Part shown: positions 6,686 through 16,390 of the stretch, piece by piece
How the letters are laid out: each line of letters opens with the position of its first letter
How positions within the stretch are numbered: position 1 is the first letter of the stretch
Source of the DNA: an uncultured Aquimarina sp.
Lineage (GTDB): Bacteria > Bacteroidota > Bacteroidia > Flavobacteriales > Flavobacteriaceae
Assembly (NCBI GenBank): GCA_947498815.1
Contig: CANMLU010000019.1
Location: forward strand, 1-64,000
Length of the DNA: 64,000 nt
Reading direction: 5' to 3'
The notes under the pieces: model-generated
Told to the model about the DNA's origin: nothing
What the model saw: the letters and a program-made list of their open reading frames with translations, nothing else
Databases searched by the model: none
Translations under genes and position numbers: made by a program

Positions 6686-9466
6686 ATGGACAAAAACCCA
6701 TATATAAAATCTTGGTATTCTGTCTTCCTATATTTGTTTGTTTTGAGTATGCCACATACTGGATATACTCAGAACACTCAAGAATCCATAGCGTTACGAT
6801 ATAAGAAATTAGAAAATGCGGATATCGAGTACAGTTGTAAGATCGAAAAAATAAATCTATTACTGGATACTAAGGAAGCACAGCTTGATGCTATTCAGTT
6901 AAGTTATAGATACAATGATCTGAGTAAATATAACTACAAACAAAAAGATTATGAAAATGCTATTCTGAATGTTCAAAAAGCATTAACCATACAGAAAAGA
7001 TTCATTGATTCTATTCCTACAAGTATCAACAGAAGTTATAATAACCTCGCTTTATTTTATCTTCATTCGGGGAACGAAACTAAAGCACTGGAAACCTTTA
7101 AAACCTTAACCAAACAAACTCATAAAGATAGGTATGTTATTAATGCCTATACAAAGCGATTAACAGAACTATATATAAACCGAGGAGATTATTATAAGGC
7201 TATTAATTATCTCCAGGAAGCGGAAAACACCATTATACAAGCTAATGACCCCATTCTTGATAAAGAACTATTTCTCGTACACCTCAATTTGGCTCGAGTC
7301 TACATAATCCTGAAAGGTACATATTATAGAAAAGCAATAGCCTATCTAAAAAAAACAGAAGAAGCTATTGCTCATTTATCTCCCAAAGATCAATTAAAAT
7401 ATCAGATCATTATATCTAATAGATATGGTTCCATATATTCTGGACAAAAGCGCTTTGACAAAGCTTTGGAATACTATAAAAAAACACTTGACTTAGGATT
7501 AAAAGCAAATCCTATAAATACATCAAATATTGCCAAATCCCATATTTCTTTAGGCTTATCTTCAGCCAGAATGAATAAACATAATTTAGCCTATGAATAC
7601 TATACAAAAGCCATACAATATGATTCACTATTAACTGCAGTTTATAATAATCTTGGAGATTATTATTTAACTAAACAAAATTATAAAGAATCCATATTCA
7701 ATTACCAGAAAGCGATTAGTTATAAGTTAAAAGAATATCAAAATATTGATTATGAAACACTACCTAAAATAGAGCAATTGGCGCAATCCAATCATAAAGT
7801 TAATTTGGTAAGCAATCTAAAAGATAAAGCAAACGGATGGTTTACATTTTTCTTAAAAACTAAAAATAAAAAACATTTACATCACGCATTAGCAACTATT
7901 AAACTGGCAGATCAGTTAATAGATATCATTCGATCAGAAAGCATAGCGCAACAGTCAAAATATTTCTGGAGAGAAAAGGGAGTTGATTTATACATGCTGG
8001 CCACCTCGATATGTTATGAGCTGGATGATCCTGAACAAGCCTTCTATTTTATGGAAAAAAGTAAGTCATTATCCTTATTAGAAAACTTAACCCATGAAGA
8101 GGCTAAAAATAAAGCAAACCTTCCCGAATCTATAATAGAACAAGAGCATACCTTAAAACAGGAAATTCTTAAGGTAAGTGAACAATTAAAGAAGGATAAT
8201 ACGCGTACAGAATTAGAAAAACAATCCCTCATTTTTGAGCATAAAAAAACATATGAAAATTTCATCAACTCCTTAGAACATAAATATCCCGGATATTATA
8301 ATTATAAAAAGGAAATTGATATTGCATCATTTGAAGAAAGTCGTTCAAAAATCGTTTCTTCTTCAAGTAGTTTACTGCAATACATTATAACTGAAAATGA
8401 AGGGTATGGCATATTGATATCGAGTAACTCAACTCGTTTTTTTAAAATTCCTGATGCCAAATTGTTAAATAAAGAAATAGAAACACTAGGAAAACTTATC
8501 ACCGCACCGCTTATTACCGATCAACAGCAAAATGAATATGCAAAAATGTCATTTTCTGTATTTCAGAAGTTGTTTCCATTTTCTGATACTTCAACACTAC
8601 TTTCTAACAAAAATTTGCTCATAATACCAGATTACACCTTACAATACTTCCCTTTTGAAGCCCTGGTAACTAATCCTCACTCCAAAGAAAATACAATACC
8701 CTATTTGATTTATTCTACGGAAATTAGTTACGCATACTCTATGTCATTATTGAAAAAAATAGAACAAAAAGAACGAAATCCGAAATCTTTTTTAATCGGT
8801 TTTGCTCCCATAGAGTTTGAGAAACACGGATTATCAGATCTAACTAGAAGCGAAAGCAAAATAAACGAAATCGATGATCATTTTTCTAGTACAATAGCAC
8901 TTAGAGAAGAAGCTACTAAATCTAATTTTATTACCAAAGCCAATGATTATGGTATTATTCATCTATCTACTCATGCGAGCTCGGTAAGTAATCAGGAACC
9001 GTGGATTGCATTTCATGAAGACCTTTTGACCTTAAACGAGTTATACTTTATTAAAAACCAGGCAGATTTAGTGGTTTTAGATGCCTGTAAATCAGGTATA
9101 GGAAAACTACATTCGGGAGAAGGTGTCATGAGTTTATCTCGTGGTTTTTTTCATTCAGGAGCCAAAAGTGTTATTTCAACATTATGGAACACTAATGAAA
9201 AATCAAGCGCTACAATTATATCGAATTTTTATACCCATTTAAAAAAAGGGGAAACAAAATCTACAGCACTGCGCAAGGCAAAACTTCAGTATTTAAAAGA
9301 AAATAAGTTTTCTGAAAGTTCTCCTTGCTTTTGGGCACCGCTAATTTTGACAGGAAGTGTCAAAAATTCGATCTCCACACCGTCTAATAATACTTACTTA
9401 TATATTGGATTACTTCTTCTTATCATCACATTCATAGGTATTAGGTACAGAAAAAAACCCTCGTAA
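6686..9466 (+). CDS. Secreted, membrane-anchored TPR-CHAT protease
   Basis: 926 aa. An N-terminal signal region ends near YTQ (residue ~29). Residues ~55-360 are tandem TPR helices (for example YEYYTKAIQYDSLLTAVYNNLGDYY). A charged coiled-coil-like linker follows (~470-540). The CHAT caspase-like domain lies at ~600-890, with catalytic H763 (HLSTHAS) and C801 (LDACKSG), and the typical LSRGFFHSGAKSVISTLW. A C-terminal transmembrane helix (~903-920) with basic end would leave the domains in the periplasm. CHAT proteases cleave partner proteins on a TPR-sensed signal; the partner here is unknown. Confidence 0.9.
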   Translation: MDKNPYIKSWYSVFLYLFVLSMPHTGYTQNTQESIALRYKKLENADIEYSCKIEKINLLLDTKEAQLDAIQLSYRYNDLSKYNYKQKDYENAILNVQKALTIQKRFIDSIPTSINRSYNNLALFYLHSGNETKALETFKTLTKQTHKDRYVINAYTKRLTELYINRGDYYKAINYLQEAENTIIQANDPILDKELFLVHLNLARVYIILKGTYYRKAIAYLKKTEEAIAHLSPKDQLKYQIIISNRYGSIYSGQKRFDKALEYYKKTLDLGLKANPINTSNIAKSHISLGLSSARMNKHNLAYEYYTKAIQYDSLLTAVYNNLGDYYLTKQNYKESIFNYQKAISYKLKEYQNIDYETLPKIEQLAQSNHKVNLVSNLKDKANGWFTFFLKTKNKKHLHHALATIKLADQLIDIIRSESIAQQSKYFWREKGVDLYMLATSICYELDDPEQAFYFMEKSKSLSLLENLTHEEAKNKANLPESIIEQEHTLKQEILKVSEQLKKDNTRTELEKQSLIFEHKKTYENFINSLEHKYPGYYNYKKEIDIASFEESRSKIVSSSSSLLQYIITENEGYGILISSNSTRFFKIPDAKLLNKEIETLGKLITAPLITDQQQNEYAKMSFSVFQKLFPFSDTSTLLSNKNLLIIPDYTLQYFPFEALVTNPHSKENTIPYLIYSTEISYAYSMSLLKKIEQKERNPKSFLIGFAPIEFEKHGLSDLTRSESKINEIDDHFSSTIALREEATKSNFITKANDYGIIHLSTHASSVSNQEPWIAFHEDLLTLNELYFIKNQADLVVLDACKSGIGKLHSGEGVMSLSRGFFHSGAKSVISTLWNTNEKSSATIISNFYTHLKKGETKSTALRKAKLQYLKENKFSESSPCFWAPLILTGSVKNSISTPSNNTYLYIGLLLLIITFIGIRYRKKPS

Positions 9467-9518
9467 CCCCCTATTTTTATAGCTTCTTCAATTATTATTC
9501 AAAAAAACCACATTTTTT

Positions 9519-9530
9519 GGGTAATGAATT
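9519..9530 (+). promoter_or_regulatory. Second copy of the shared 12-mer
   Basis: GGGTAATGAATT, identical to 5223-5234, lies 118 nt before the lipoprotein gene at 9648. The same leader also carries GGGTAGG at 9567-9573 and an 8-9 bp hairpin (ACCAGAAAA...TTCTGGT) just before the gene. Confidence 0.35.
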
Positions 9531-9647
9531 TCGCGTATGAACCCTTTACTATGATGAGTCCCTAAAACAGGGTAGGCCTAATAATACATTCATCGATATA
9601 ACATACCAGAAAAGTTCTGGTATAGAAATTTATTAAACACATAAATT

Positions 9648-10523
9648 ATGAAAAATTCAATTTTTAAAACATCAATTTTTATTTTATTAATTGCGGCGGT
9701 ATGTATATCCTGCGAAAAAGAAAATGATGCGCCATTAGAAGAACAAAATCAGGAAATTAGACCAGAACCCACAGTCGATGCAGCAGTGAATACTGAAATG
9801 ACAGAAGTACCGGTTGAATTAGCTAAAATTCAGAAAGATGGGCAGGAAATCACATTCTTTGCTTTAGGTGATGATGATGACCTAGCGGTAACCGGAGCTC
9901 TTTATGGTGAAAATGTAGACAAAGCATATTCTAAACTTAAGGAGTATCAACAGATGAATGACTTTGAGTTATTTATTAGCATTACCGACCAAAGCATAGC
10001 TGTACCCCATCGAATTGCTATGACAGTGGATGCTTCAACCTTGGATGCAGCAAAAAGAACTGTACTACCCGAGGGAGCTGAAAAAGTACTAATCCTGGAT
10101 CCTAATTATACTTCGTTTAATAACCTAAAAACAGGATTCGATGTTGGTGCCACTAATTTTCAAAATAATAACTGCAACTTCCCATTGGCATCCAATCCAA
10201 ATTTTATAGAGTTTTGTGACCTTGGCCCTTTTATTGGCTTGACGCGTAGCTCTTTCTTTGGAGGGAATTGGGAGCACGTAGATTCCTCTTACGGAGAAGC
10301 TAACAATATTGGAGACACTCAACGAGTAGATCACCAGACTTGGGAAAACACTGGTGGTATTTTTAATCCGAATTGGCAATGGGTACTTAGATTCAGACAC
10401 GAATTTAACGGTTCAATTGGCTGGTCAAGAACTTTTGCAGGACCTAAAACCGAAAGAAGAATTATATATTCAAGACCTACCGGAACAGGAAGTTTCAGAG
10501 CCTATAGCTTGTTTGAGGATTAA
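9648..10523 (+). CDS. Lipoprotein of unknown function (CHAT cluster)
   Basis: 291 aa with a lipobox at Cys22 (ISCEKE). An acidic linker leads to a ~100 residue helical/beta part, and a C-terminal part (~170-291) is rich in Trp, Asn and Phe (GGNWEHVDSSYGEANNIGD, WQWVLRFRHEFNGSIGW). I recognise no family. The N-terminal part resembles a propeptide that masks a C-terminal secreted domain, which would fit a substrate of the neighbouring proteases, but that is inference. It is followed by a strong terminator. Confidence 0.75.
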   Translation: MKNSIFKTSIFILLIAAVCISCEKENDAPLEEQNQEIRPEPTVDAAVNTEMTEVPVELAKIQKDGQEITFFALGDDDDLAVTGALYGENVDKAYSKLKEYQQMNDFELFISITDQSIAVPHRIAMTVDASTLDAAKRTVLPEGAEKVLILDPNYTSFNNLKTGFDVGATNFQNNNCNFPLASNPNFIEFCDLGPFIGLTRSSFFGGNWEHVDSSYGEANNIGDTQRVDHQTWENTGGIFNPNWQWVLRFRHEFNGSIGWSRTFAGPKTERRIIYSRPTGTGSFRAYSLFED

Positions 10524-10548
10524 ACTAAATAAGTTTTTAAGAATTTAG

Positions 10549-10585
10549 AATAAAGAGGGTAAGTATTGAAAACACCCTCTTTATT
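10549..10585 (+). terminator. Rho-independent terminator
   Basis: A perfect 12 bp stem (AATAAAGAGGGT at 10549-10560 with its complement at 10574-10585) and a 13 nt loop lie 26 nt after the lipoprotein stop. The T tract is short, so it may act in both directions. Confidence 0.75.
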
Positions 10586-10776
10586 CAACCTTAAAAAGTA
10601 CATGCATACCCCATTTAATTTATAGAAACCTAAGATGTTGATATAGAATTTCCATAAATGACACTTCTATCTTCATGTTTAGAAAGCAAAAAGACATGGT
10701 CACTTAGGGTTCTGATTACAGGCTATATCCTATTGTCTGTATAAAAAAATATGGGATCACTAATAAAACATGTATC

Positions 10777-11919
10777 ATGAAAACAAATCAAATTAGCCGC
10801 GTGCTAAACAGAAATAGAAAGGGTACTCTATTTTTTTGTACCATTATAATACTCGCCTTTATTTTTACAATACAAAGCTGCGAGAAAGAAACGATTACCG
10901 AAAGTAAAAACGAAGTAATCCAACTTAGAACATCCAAAATCAGCTCAATTGGATCAATCCAAAGCACTACTAATGCTCCGATAGCGAATGCTATCATAAA
11001 ATTGGGAACGCAAAAAATAGCACTCAGCGATCAACAGGGAAATTTTATACTGGGAGATAATTTTGAAGTTGGCGATGTTATGACTATTGAACATCCGGAT
11101 TTTGTAACCTTATATAAAGTCATTAAAGAGAATACCAAGTTCTTTTTCCTAATGAAAGAGAGAGCGCAACCCAATCGTATCAACTCTGATAGTGTATCTG
11201 TCATAGATGTAGGACCCGGTGGACAAATAACTATTCCTCCTAATGCATTTAGTAATAATGGTGTTATGTTTAATGGTGCTATTGATATTCGTGTAACATA
11301 TATCGACGTAACCGATGATTCTGAATTAGAAAGTGCACCAGGGACTTATATTGCCGAAAACAATTTTGGCACAAACCTTTACCCATTGGAATCTTACGGA
11401 ATGATGGAGGTAACAGCAACAATTGCAGGAACCTCCTCACTATTAACGCTTATAGATGGTAAGTCTATACGAGTGGCATTTCCAATTCTTGATGATAACA
11501 CTCCTGATAAAGTTAATTTATATGAATTGAATAAAACGTCTGGATATTGGTCTCCGGTCGGAGTGCTTACCACTGTAAACAATACTTTAGAAGGCACAAT
11601 AAGTTCTGTTAATAATGGCTATAATGCAGATAAGCCTTGCGCAAACAGGCTTGTATGTGTACGAATAAAAATAGAGTACACCAATGGAGATCCTGGTTGT
11701 GGCATAGGCGCTATGGGACTTTCTTATCGGGGGTTTGATGGATTGTATGTTCCCGACAAGAATGGATATGTTCGGTTTTGGGTATGCCCTAACAGTGTAT
11801 TTCAATTAAGGGCTTGTAGATCAGAAAAAGATACGTATAACAGAGTCTTTGATTTGTCCAATACAACAACACCACCTATGCGATGTATAGACCTAGGAGT
11901 TTGGACAATTGATAATTAA
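10777..11919 (+). CDS. Lipoprotein with carboxypeptidase-regulatory-like and ZU5-like domains
   Basis: 380 aa, lipobox at Cys35 (IQSCEKE). Residues ~50-125 form a CarboxypepD_reg-like beta domain (SIQSTTNAPIANAIIKLG...LSDQQGNFILGD). Residues ~140-260 match the Bacteroidota ZU5/CILP-like pattern: VGPGGQITIPPNAF, then an APGTYIAENN segment, LESYGMMEVTA and GKSIRVAFPI. The last ~90 residues contain six Cys and may be a disulphide-bonded domain. It should sit on the cell surface or periplasmic face; the function is unknown. It may belong to the CHAT cluster, though its own 250 nt leader lacks the shared 12-mer. Confidence 0.75.
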   Translation: MKTNQISRVLNRNRKGTLFFCTIIILAFIFTIQSCEKETITESKNEVIQLRTSKISSIGSIQSTTNAPIANAIIKLGTQKIALSDQQGNFILGDNFEVGDVMTIEHPDFVTLYKVIKENTKFFFLMKERAQPNRINSDSVSVIDVGPGGQITIPPNAFSNNGVMFNGAIDIRVTYIDVTDDSELESAPGTYIAENNFGTNLYPLESYGMMEVTATIAGTSSLLTLIDGKSIRVAFPILDDNTPDKVNLYELNKTSGYWSPVGVLTTVNNTLEGTISSVNNGYNADKPCANRLVCVRIKIEYTNGDPGCGIGAMGLSYRGFDGLYVPDKNGYVRFWVCPNSVFQLRACRSEKDTYNRVFDLSNTTTPPMRCIDLGVWTIDN

Positions 11920-11960
11920 TATTTGAATTATGAATTAAAGTTAAGAATCCGAAGTTTTTT

Positions 11961-12416
11961 TCACATCTTCCAAGGCCCAAATCTACCTACTTTTTTCTTA
12001 TACTCCTTATATTCGGGAAATAGTTGCGAAAGTAACTTTTCTTCGTAGGCACTTTTAAAATAAAACAAAGCAGTTAAGGCGATAAATACAATTAACCTAT
12101 ATCCCGAGCATGTATACAGTGCATAAAAAAACGCCATTAATAAAATGCCTGTATATATAGGATGTCTGGAAATTTTATAACATCCGTTCTGTATAAGTTT
12201 TCCATTTTTGGTAGGAGTAGGAAATGGAGACAATTGATTTCTTAGTTGTAATATTGCCCCCAGAATAATTATTAATCCTATTAAAATAAATAAAAAGCAT
12301 ACATATTTCAATTCTGGAAAACACACAATAGTGAAATCAAATATGGGGATAAGATAAATTATAAAAAGTAAGCCTTGTAAAACAACAAATGCTATTCCTT
12401 TGGGATCTTTGCTCAT
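11961..12416 (-). CDS. Membrane methyltransferase, isoprenylcysteine methyltransferase-like
   Basis: 151 aa with about four hydrophobic helices. The C-terminal half has the PEMT/ICMT signature: GCYKISRHPIYTGILLM (SAM-binding RHPxY), then EEKLLSQLFPEYKEYKKKVGRFGP. These proteins methylate lipids or prenylated/isoprenoid thiols; the bacterial substrate is usually unknown. It lies downstream of the amylase on the same strand, separated by a strong terminator, so it probably has its own promoter. Confidence 0.85.
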   Translation of the reverse strand: MSKDPKGIAFVVLQGLLFIIYLIPIFDFTIVCFPELKYVCFLFILIGLIIILGAILQLRNQLSPFPTPTKNGKLIQNGCYKISRHPIYTGILLMAFFYALYTCSGYRLIVFIALTALFYFKSAYEEKLLSQLFPEYKEYKKKVGRFGPWKM

Positions 12417-12429
12417 AGTTCAAAAATAA

Positions 12430-12468
12430 AAAAACCGCCAGAGTCATGATGACTTTGACGGTTTTTTT
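12430..12468 (-). terminator. Terminator of the amylase gene
   Basis: AAAACCGCCAGAGTCAT faces ATGACTTTGACGGTTTT with two mismatched positions, flanked by A and T runs on both sides. It lies 20 nt after the amylase stop (minus strand) and could work in both directions. Confidence 0.85.
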
Positions 12469-12487
12469 TGGTAAAGAATTAACTATA

Positions 12488-15400
12488 TTATTTTACCAGT
12501 TTGATCACTCTCGAAGAATTTTTAGATGTTACTCTAATCATATAAATTCCTTTTGAAAGTGAGGCCGTATCTACCGTGAGGTTCTTTGTAGTTATCTTTC
12601 CGTTGGGTATCAAATTAGTACGTTCCCCTCTTAAGTTATACATGGTAACTACAACAGGATTTTTACTCGTATCATCAGCAAAAGATAACGTCAATGTACT
12701 TCCAAACGGATTTGGAGAAGCTTTCACAAAGTTCAAACCATTATTAATCTTACTTTTATTAGCCACTAAAGCAGATGATGGACATTCACTTGGACATGTA
12801 TCAAACCATTGAGTATCATACCATCCATCAGTTGTTCTGGATAAATCATCTGTTTGTGATCCGGCATTATTATTAAATACAATTCCAACCTCAACCGATT
12901 GATCAATTGTATAAGAAAACCATGGCGATCCTGAAACTACATCCATTGCAACTCCCGGCCATGCAGGTGCACCTGGTATTGCTGCATTAGAATTCTTATC
13001 ATACACATAAATAAATGCCGTACCCCATGAAGCAGGTTTCTTAAAATATACATCAAAAGATGTATCTATAATATCCCCTGGGCAATCATTTGGACACGTA
13101 CTGGTCCATTGATTATCATACCAACCTGTTGTCGTTCTTGATAGATCATCTGTTTGTGAACCTCCATTATCATTAAACACAATACCAACTTCTACAGATT
13201 GATTTACAGTGTATTTATACCAAGGAGAATTACCTTCTTGTTGCATGTTAACACCAGGCCATGCTGGGAATCCTGGTAATGCAGTTCCAGAATTTTTATT
13301 GAAAAGATATACAAAAGCTGTATTCCAACCGTTTGGTTTTTTGAAATGTATATCAAATTGACCTCCCGTATCTCCTGGGCATTCGTTTGGACAATCATTA
13401 AACCATTGATTGTCGTACCAACCGGAAGCAGTTCTTGTAAGATCATCTGATTGAGCACCACCGTTGTCATTAAATACGATACCTACCTGAACATTTTGAT
13501 CTATTGTGTATTTGTACCATGGAGAATTTCCTTCTTGTTGCATTGCAGCTCCTGGCCATGCCGGAAATCCTGGTAGTGCTTCTCCTGTATTTTGGTTAAA
13601 TACATAAACAAATGCCGAAGACCAGCCTGCAGGTTTTTTGAAATGCACATCAAATGGACCACCATCACTAATTGCATAATCTCTGGTAAGGACCGAAGAC
13701 TCATTACCTTCTGAATCTATTGCGATTGCCTTCACTGTCGTAGTAACATCTACTGTAAAAGGATTAGTATATAGTGTACTCGTAGCAGACGGATCAGAAC
13801 CATCTAATGTGTAGAAAATGTTTGTAGACGCTCCTTGCACTGTTGATGTAGCAGACATTTCGATAGTTACAGCACTCGTATAAGACCCAGAAGCTGGATC
13901 AACAGATAAACTTACAGAATTAGAAAGTTCTAAAGGTTCTCCAACCAACACCATTCCAAAAGCAGTTCCAAAAGTTACTGTACCTCCAGATACTGTTGCG
14001 GTAAGGTCAGAAAAGTAATCTTTAAGTACTGTACCATCTTGCCATAATCCAAAAACATTAAGCGCCCCAACAAAATCTCCATCTTGCCCTTGAAAAACTA
14101 GTGTTTTGTCATTTTCACCATTGCGGTTATATTCTCTCTTGAAAATATATGGTGAGTCACTTAATTTTTGATGAGATCCAGCACCTATCGATGTGTGCTC
14201 TCTTCTGAATGTTCCAAGTTTTCTCCAATGAAATAACATCCCTTCATCCAAAGAATCCCAGTTCATATCACTTCGATACCCAGCATCCAGATATGTTTGC
14301 GGATTAAAAAACGCTCTTCCCGACTCATCTCCATAATAAATCTGAACTCCACCAGGTGAAAGTAGTAAAGTAGTACCTCCATAATACATATTACCTGTAT
14401 AAAACTCACTAAAATCATGAGATCTTAAGTAACTGATCATATTATACTCCCCTGGAGTGTTAAATCCGCTATCCTGATTAAGTTTAGCTGCAAAAGAGCT
14501 AAAAATTTCTTCCTGCCCCATTTCGGTATACGCCGCCTTTGGAGATTGGAAATTAATCATACTATTGAATTTACTAACAGTAAAATCTTGTGGTAACGGA
14601 TCTCCTACATTACCAATAATATTAAGTCCAGAGTCTTCACCAGTCATATAAAAATCAAGATCATCTAGTTTCTTGGTTGGATTATTACCTTTCCATTCTT
14701 GTAGAGCAAAAACCGCTTCGTCTTTAAGTTCTCTCCAAACATCGGCTCCCACGTGGCGCTCTGTATCAACTCTAAAACCATCAATACCATATTCTCTTAC
14801 CCAATCGGTAAGCCATTTAATCAAATAATATTTTGGTGCTCTTGGTTTACCGGTTCTGGCAAAATAAGCATCCAACTCGGCCAATTCTTGTTGTTTTCTT
14901 CCTTCTGCCTCCCATTTATCTAATAACCATTGTGGCAAATTTACAGCACTAGAAGATTCTGTTCTTACATCGGGTAAACCATAAAGAGGAGTCGTTAAAT
15001 CATCACATGCAGGTTCTCCATTTTCACCACATACTAACCTCACCCAATCATTAGGATAATCTTCATCTACAAATTCCAGATTACCATTTACTTCTTTATA
15101 GGTACGATATCCTGTATGATTCATTACGATATCAACCAAAACACGGATCCCATGGTTATGAGCCTCATCAATAAACTCTTCGAACTGATCGGCAGAAGTA
15201 AAATTAGGATCAAAAGCAGTCCAGTCGTTGGTATGATATCCATGGTAAGGATAATCCCTAAAACTTGGATCATCTGTAGGCGGGTTGTTAAAACCATGTC
15301 TGTTTTCAACTACCGGAGTAACCCATATAGCACTCACTCCAAGTTTGTCAAAATATCCTTCTCGGATTTTTTGTGTAACCCCAGGAATGTCTCCTCCATG

Positions 15401-15607
15401 AAAATCTAATTCATTATTCTTGCTATTTTGTTGACGATCAAAGTTATTATCATTCGTAGCATCGCCATTATTAAATCGATCCGTAATCAAAAAATAGACG
15501 GTTACATTATCCCATGAAAAAGGTAAATTTCTTAGAGATTGTGCAGTGTTTACTTTTGGGAACAATAAGCATAATAGCATCCCAAAATAGAGTAAGCGTT
15601 TTTTCAT
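12488..15607 (-). CDS. Secreted GH13 alpha-amylase with three CBM26-like modules and T9SS sorting domain
   Basis: 1039 aa. Signal peptide 1-22. The GH13 catalytic domain spans ~30-560 with DIVMNH (region I), nucleophile D281 (GFRVDTERH), acid/base E324 (MTGEDSG) and D398 (SHDFSEF). A chitobiase-like beta domain follows (~575-648), then three starch-binding CBM26-like repeats (~652-745, 751-844, 851-944), each ending in Trp and a CPxxCP pair. The T9SS type A domain (~955-1039, SPNPF...GIYMIRV) sends it out or onto the surface. It degrades alpha-glucans. LacI-type palindromes upstream suggest sugar-dependent repression. Confidence 0.95.
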   Translation of the reverse strand: MKKRLLYFGMLLCLLFPKVNTAQSLRNLPFSWDNVTVYFLITDRFNNGDATNDNNFDRQQNSKNNELDFHGGDIPGVTQKIREGYFDKLGVSAIWVTPVVENRHGFNNPPTDDPSFRDYPYHGYHTNDWTAFDPNFTSADQFEEFIDEAHNHGIRVLVDIVMNHTGYRTYKEVNGNLEFVDEDYPNDWVRLVCGENGEPACDDLTTPLYGLPDVRTESSSAVNLPQWLLDKWEAEGRKQQELAELDAYFARTGKPRAPKYYLIKWLTDWVREYGIDGFRVDTERHVGADVWRELKDEAVFALQEWKGNNPTKKLDDLDFYMTGEDSGLNIIGNVGDPLPQDFTVSKFNSMINFQSPKAAYTEMGQEEIFSSFAAKLNQDSGFNTPGEYNMISYLRSHDFSEFYTGNMYYGGTTLLLSPGGVQIYYGDESGRAFFNPQTYLDAGYRSDMNWDSLDEGMLFHWRKLGTFRREHTSIGAGSHQKLSDSPYIFKREYNRNGENDKTLVFQGQDGDFVGALNVFGLWQDGTVLKDYFSDLTATVSGGTVTFGTAFGMVLVGEPLELSNSVSLSVDPASGSYTSAVTIEMSATSTVQGASTNIFYTLDGSDPSATSTLYTNPFTVDVTTTVKAIAIDSEGNESSVLTRDYAISDGGPFDVHFKKPAGWSSAFVYVFNQNTGEALPGFPAWPGAAMQQEGNSPWYKYTIDQNVQVGIVFNDNGGAQSDDLTRTASGWYDNQWFNDCPNECPGDTGGQFDIHFKKPNGWNTAFVYLFNKNSGTALPGFPAWPGVNMQQEGNSPWYKYTVNQSVEVGIVFNDNGGSQTDDLSRTTTGWYDNQWTSTCPNDCPGDIIDTSFDVYFKKPASWGTAFIYVYDKNSNAAIPGAPAWPGVAMDVVSGSPWFSYTIDQSVEVGIVFNNNAGSQTDDLSRTTDGWYDTQWFDTCPSECPSSALVANKSKINNGLNFVKASPNPFGSTLTLSFADDTSKNPVVVTMYNLRGERTNLIPNGKITTKNLTVDTASLSKGIYMIRVTSKNSSRVIKLVK

Positions 15608-15670
15608 AATTTGTTTTTAGTTTGTGTGTTTTTCAATTAACTGTCCGAAAAATTATCAATACGTAATTCC

Positions 15671-15681
15671 TCAAACGTTGT
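15671..15681. promoter_or_regulatory. Degenerate LacI-type operator half
   Basis: TCAAACGTTGT repeats the core of the palindrome at 15741-15750 (CAAACGTT shared). It lies 64 nt before the amylase start, near where the promoter should be, with 60 nt between the two centres (about six helical turns). Confidence 0.4.
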
Positions 15682-15740
15682 AATAAATATTTCTAAAAAA
15701 AATCCGCTTATAATAACAAACTGAGTGTCATTTTTTTGCG

Positions 15741-15750
15741 CAAACGTTTG
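15741..15750. promoter_or_regulatory. LacI-family operator palindrome CAAACGTTTG
   Basis: A perfect 10 bp palindrome with central CG, typical of LacI/CcpA-type repressor sites, lies 134 nt before the amylase start. No LacI-family gene is in the window, so the regulator must be encoded elsewhere. Apart from this pair of sites and weak promoter-like A/T text, 15608-16002 holds nothing I can support. Confidence 0.5.
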
Positions 15751-16002
15751 AGTGTTGATATTTAATTTTACTTGCGTTAAAAAGTTAAGAACTCTTCAAA
15801 AAATCAAGTTATAATTTGATGAATTCGGAATTGATATTGGGATCGACCACTACCTATATCTTATTATATGTTGAATTTCCTGTTTCGGGAAGAATCGACA
15901 AGGATTGAGGTAAAAACTACATTTCACATCGGCTATTATGACCGCATCTTTGTACTGTTAAAGTATTAGAACAGTAAATCACAAACTAAAAAATAAAACA
16001 AA

Positions 16003-16359
16003 ATGGAAACCTCGATTGAAAAAAACCTTAAACACGTTCATGAACTATTATCCAAAGGAGAATTTATAGAAGCCATGGAAACATATTTGCATAATGATGT
16101 AGAATTAAAGGAAGCTAATGATCATCCAAAAAAAGGAAAAGCTTTCAATATTAAGTTTGAACAAGATTTTATAGATAATCAGCTTGCAGAATTTATTAGA
16201 TATGACGTAAATAATTATGCCGTTAATGGAAACCATTCTTTTTATGATGCAGTAATGGAGTTAAAACTAAAAGATGGTAGTACTATGCTTTCTGAACAAA
16301 CAGTAGTGACAGAGTGGAAAGATGGACAAATATTTAGAGAACGATACTATCACGCATAG
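16003..16359 (+). CDS. SnoaL-like / NTF2-fold protein
   Basis: 118 aa, no signal peptide. The order of a long N-terminal helix pair (NLKHVHELLSKGEFIEAMETYLHNDVELKEAN) followed by beta strands ending in MLSEQTVVTEWKDGQIFRERYYHA fits the SnoaL-like branch of the NTF2 fold. Members are isomerase- or binding-type small proteins with a hydrophobic cavity, and most have no known role. It is a single gene with its own leader and terminator. Confidence 0.75.
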   Translation: METSIEKNLKHVHELLSKGEFIEAMETYLHNDVELKEANDHPKKGKAFNIKFEQDFIDNQLAEFIRYDVNNYAVNGNHSFYDAVMELKLKDGSTMLSEQTVVTEWKDGQIFRERYYHA

Positions 16360-16390
16360 TATGATTGTCTACATTTATTAGTACTTATAA

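Noticed and set aside
13204-13704. Two minus-strand open frames within the amylase gene that resemble each other
   Set aside because: They are out-of-frame shadows of the CBM26-like repeats; their similarity comes from the repeats themselves.
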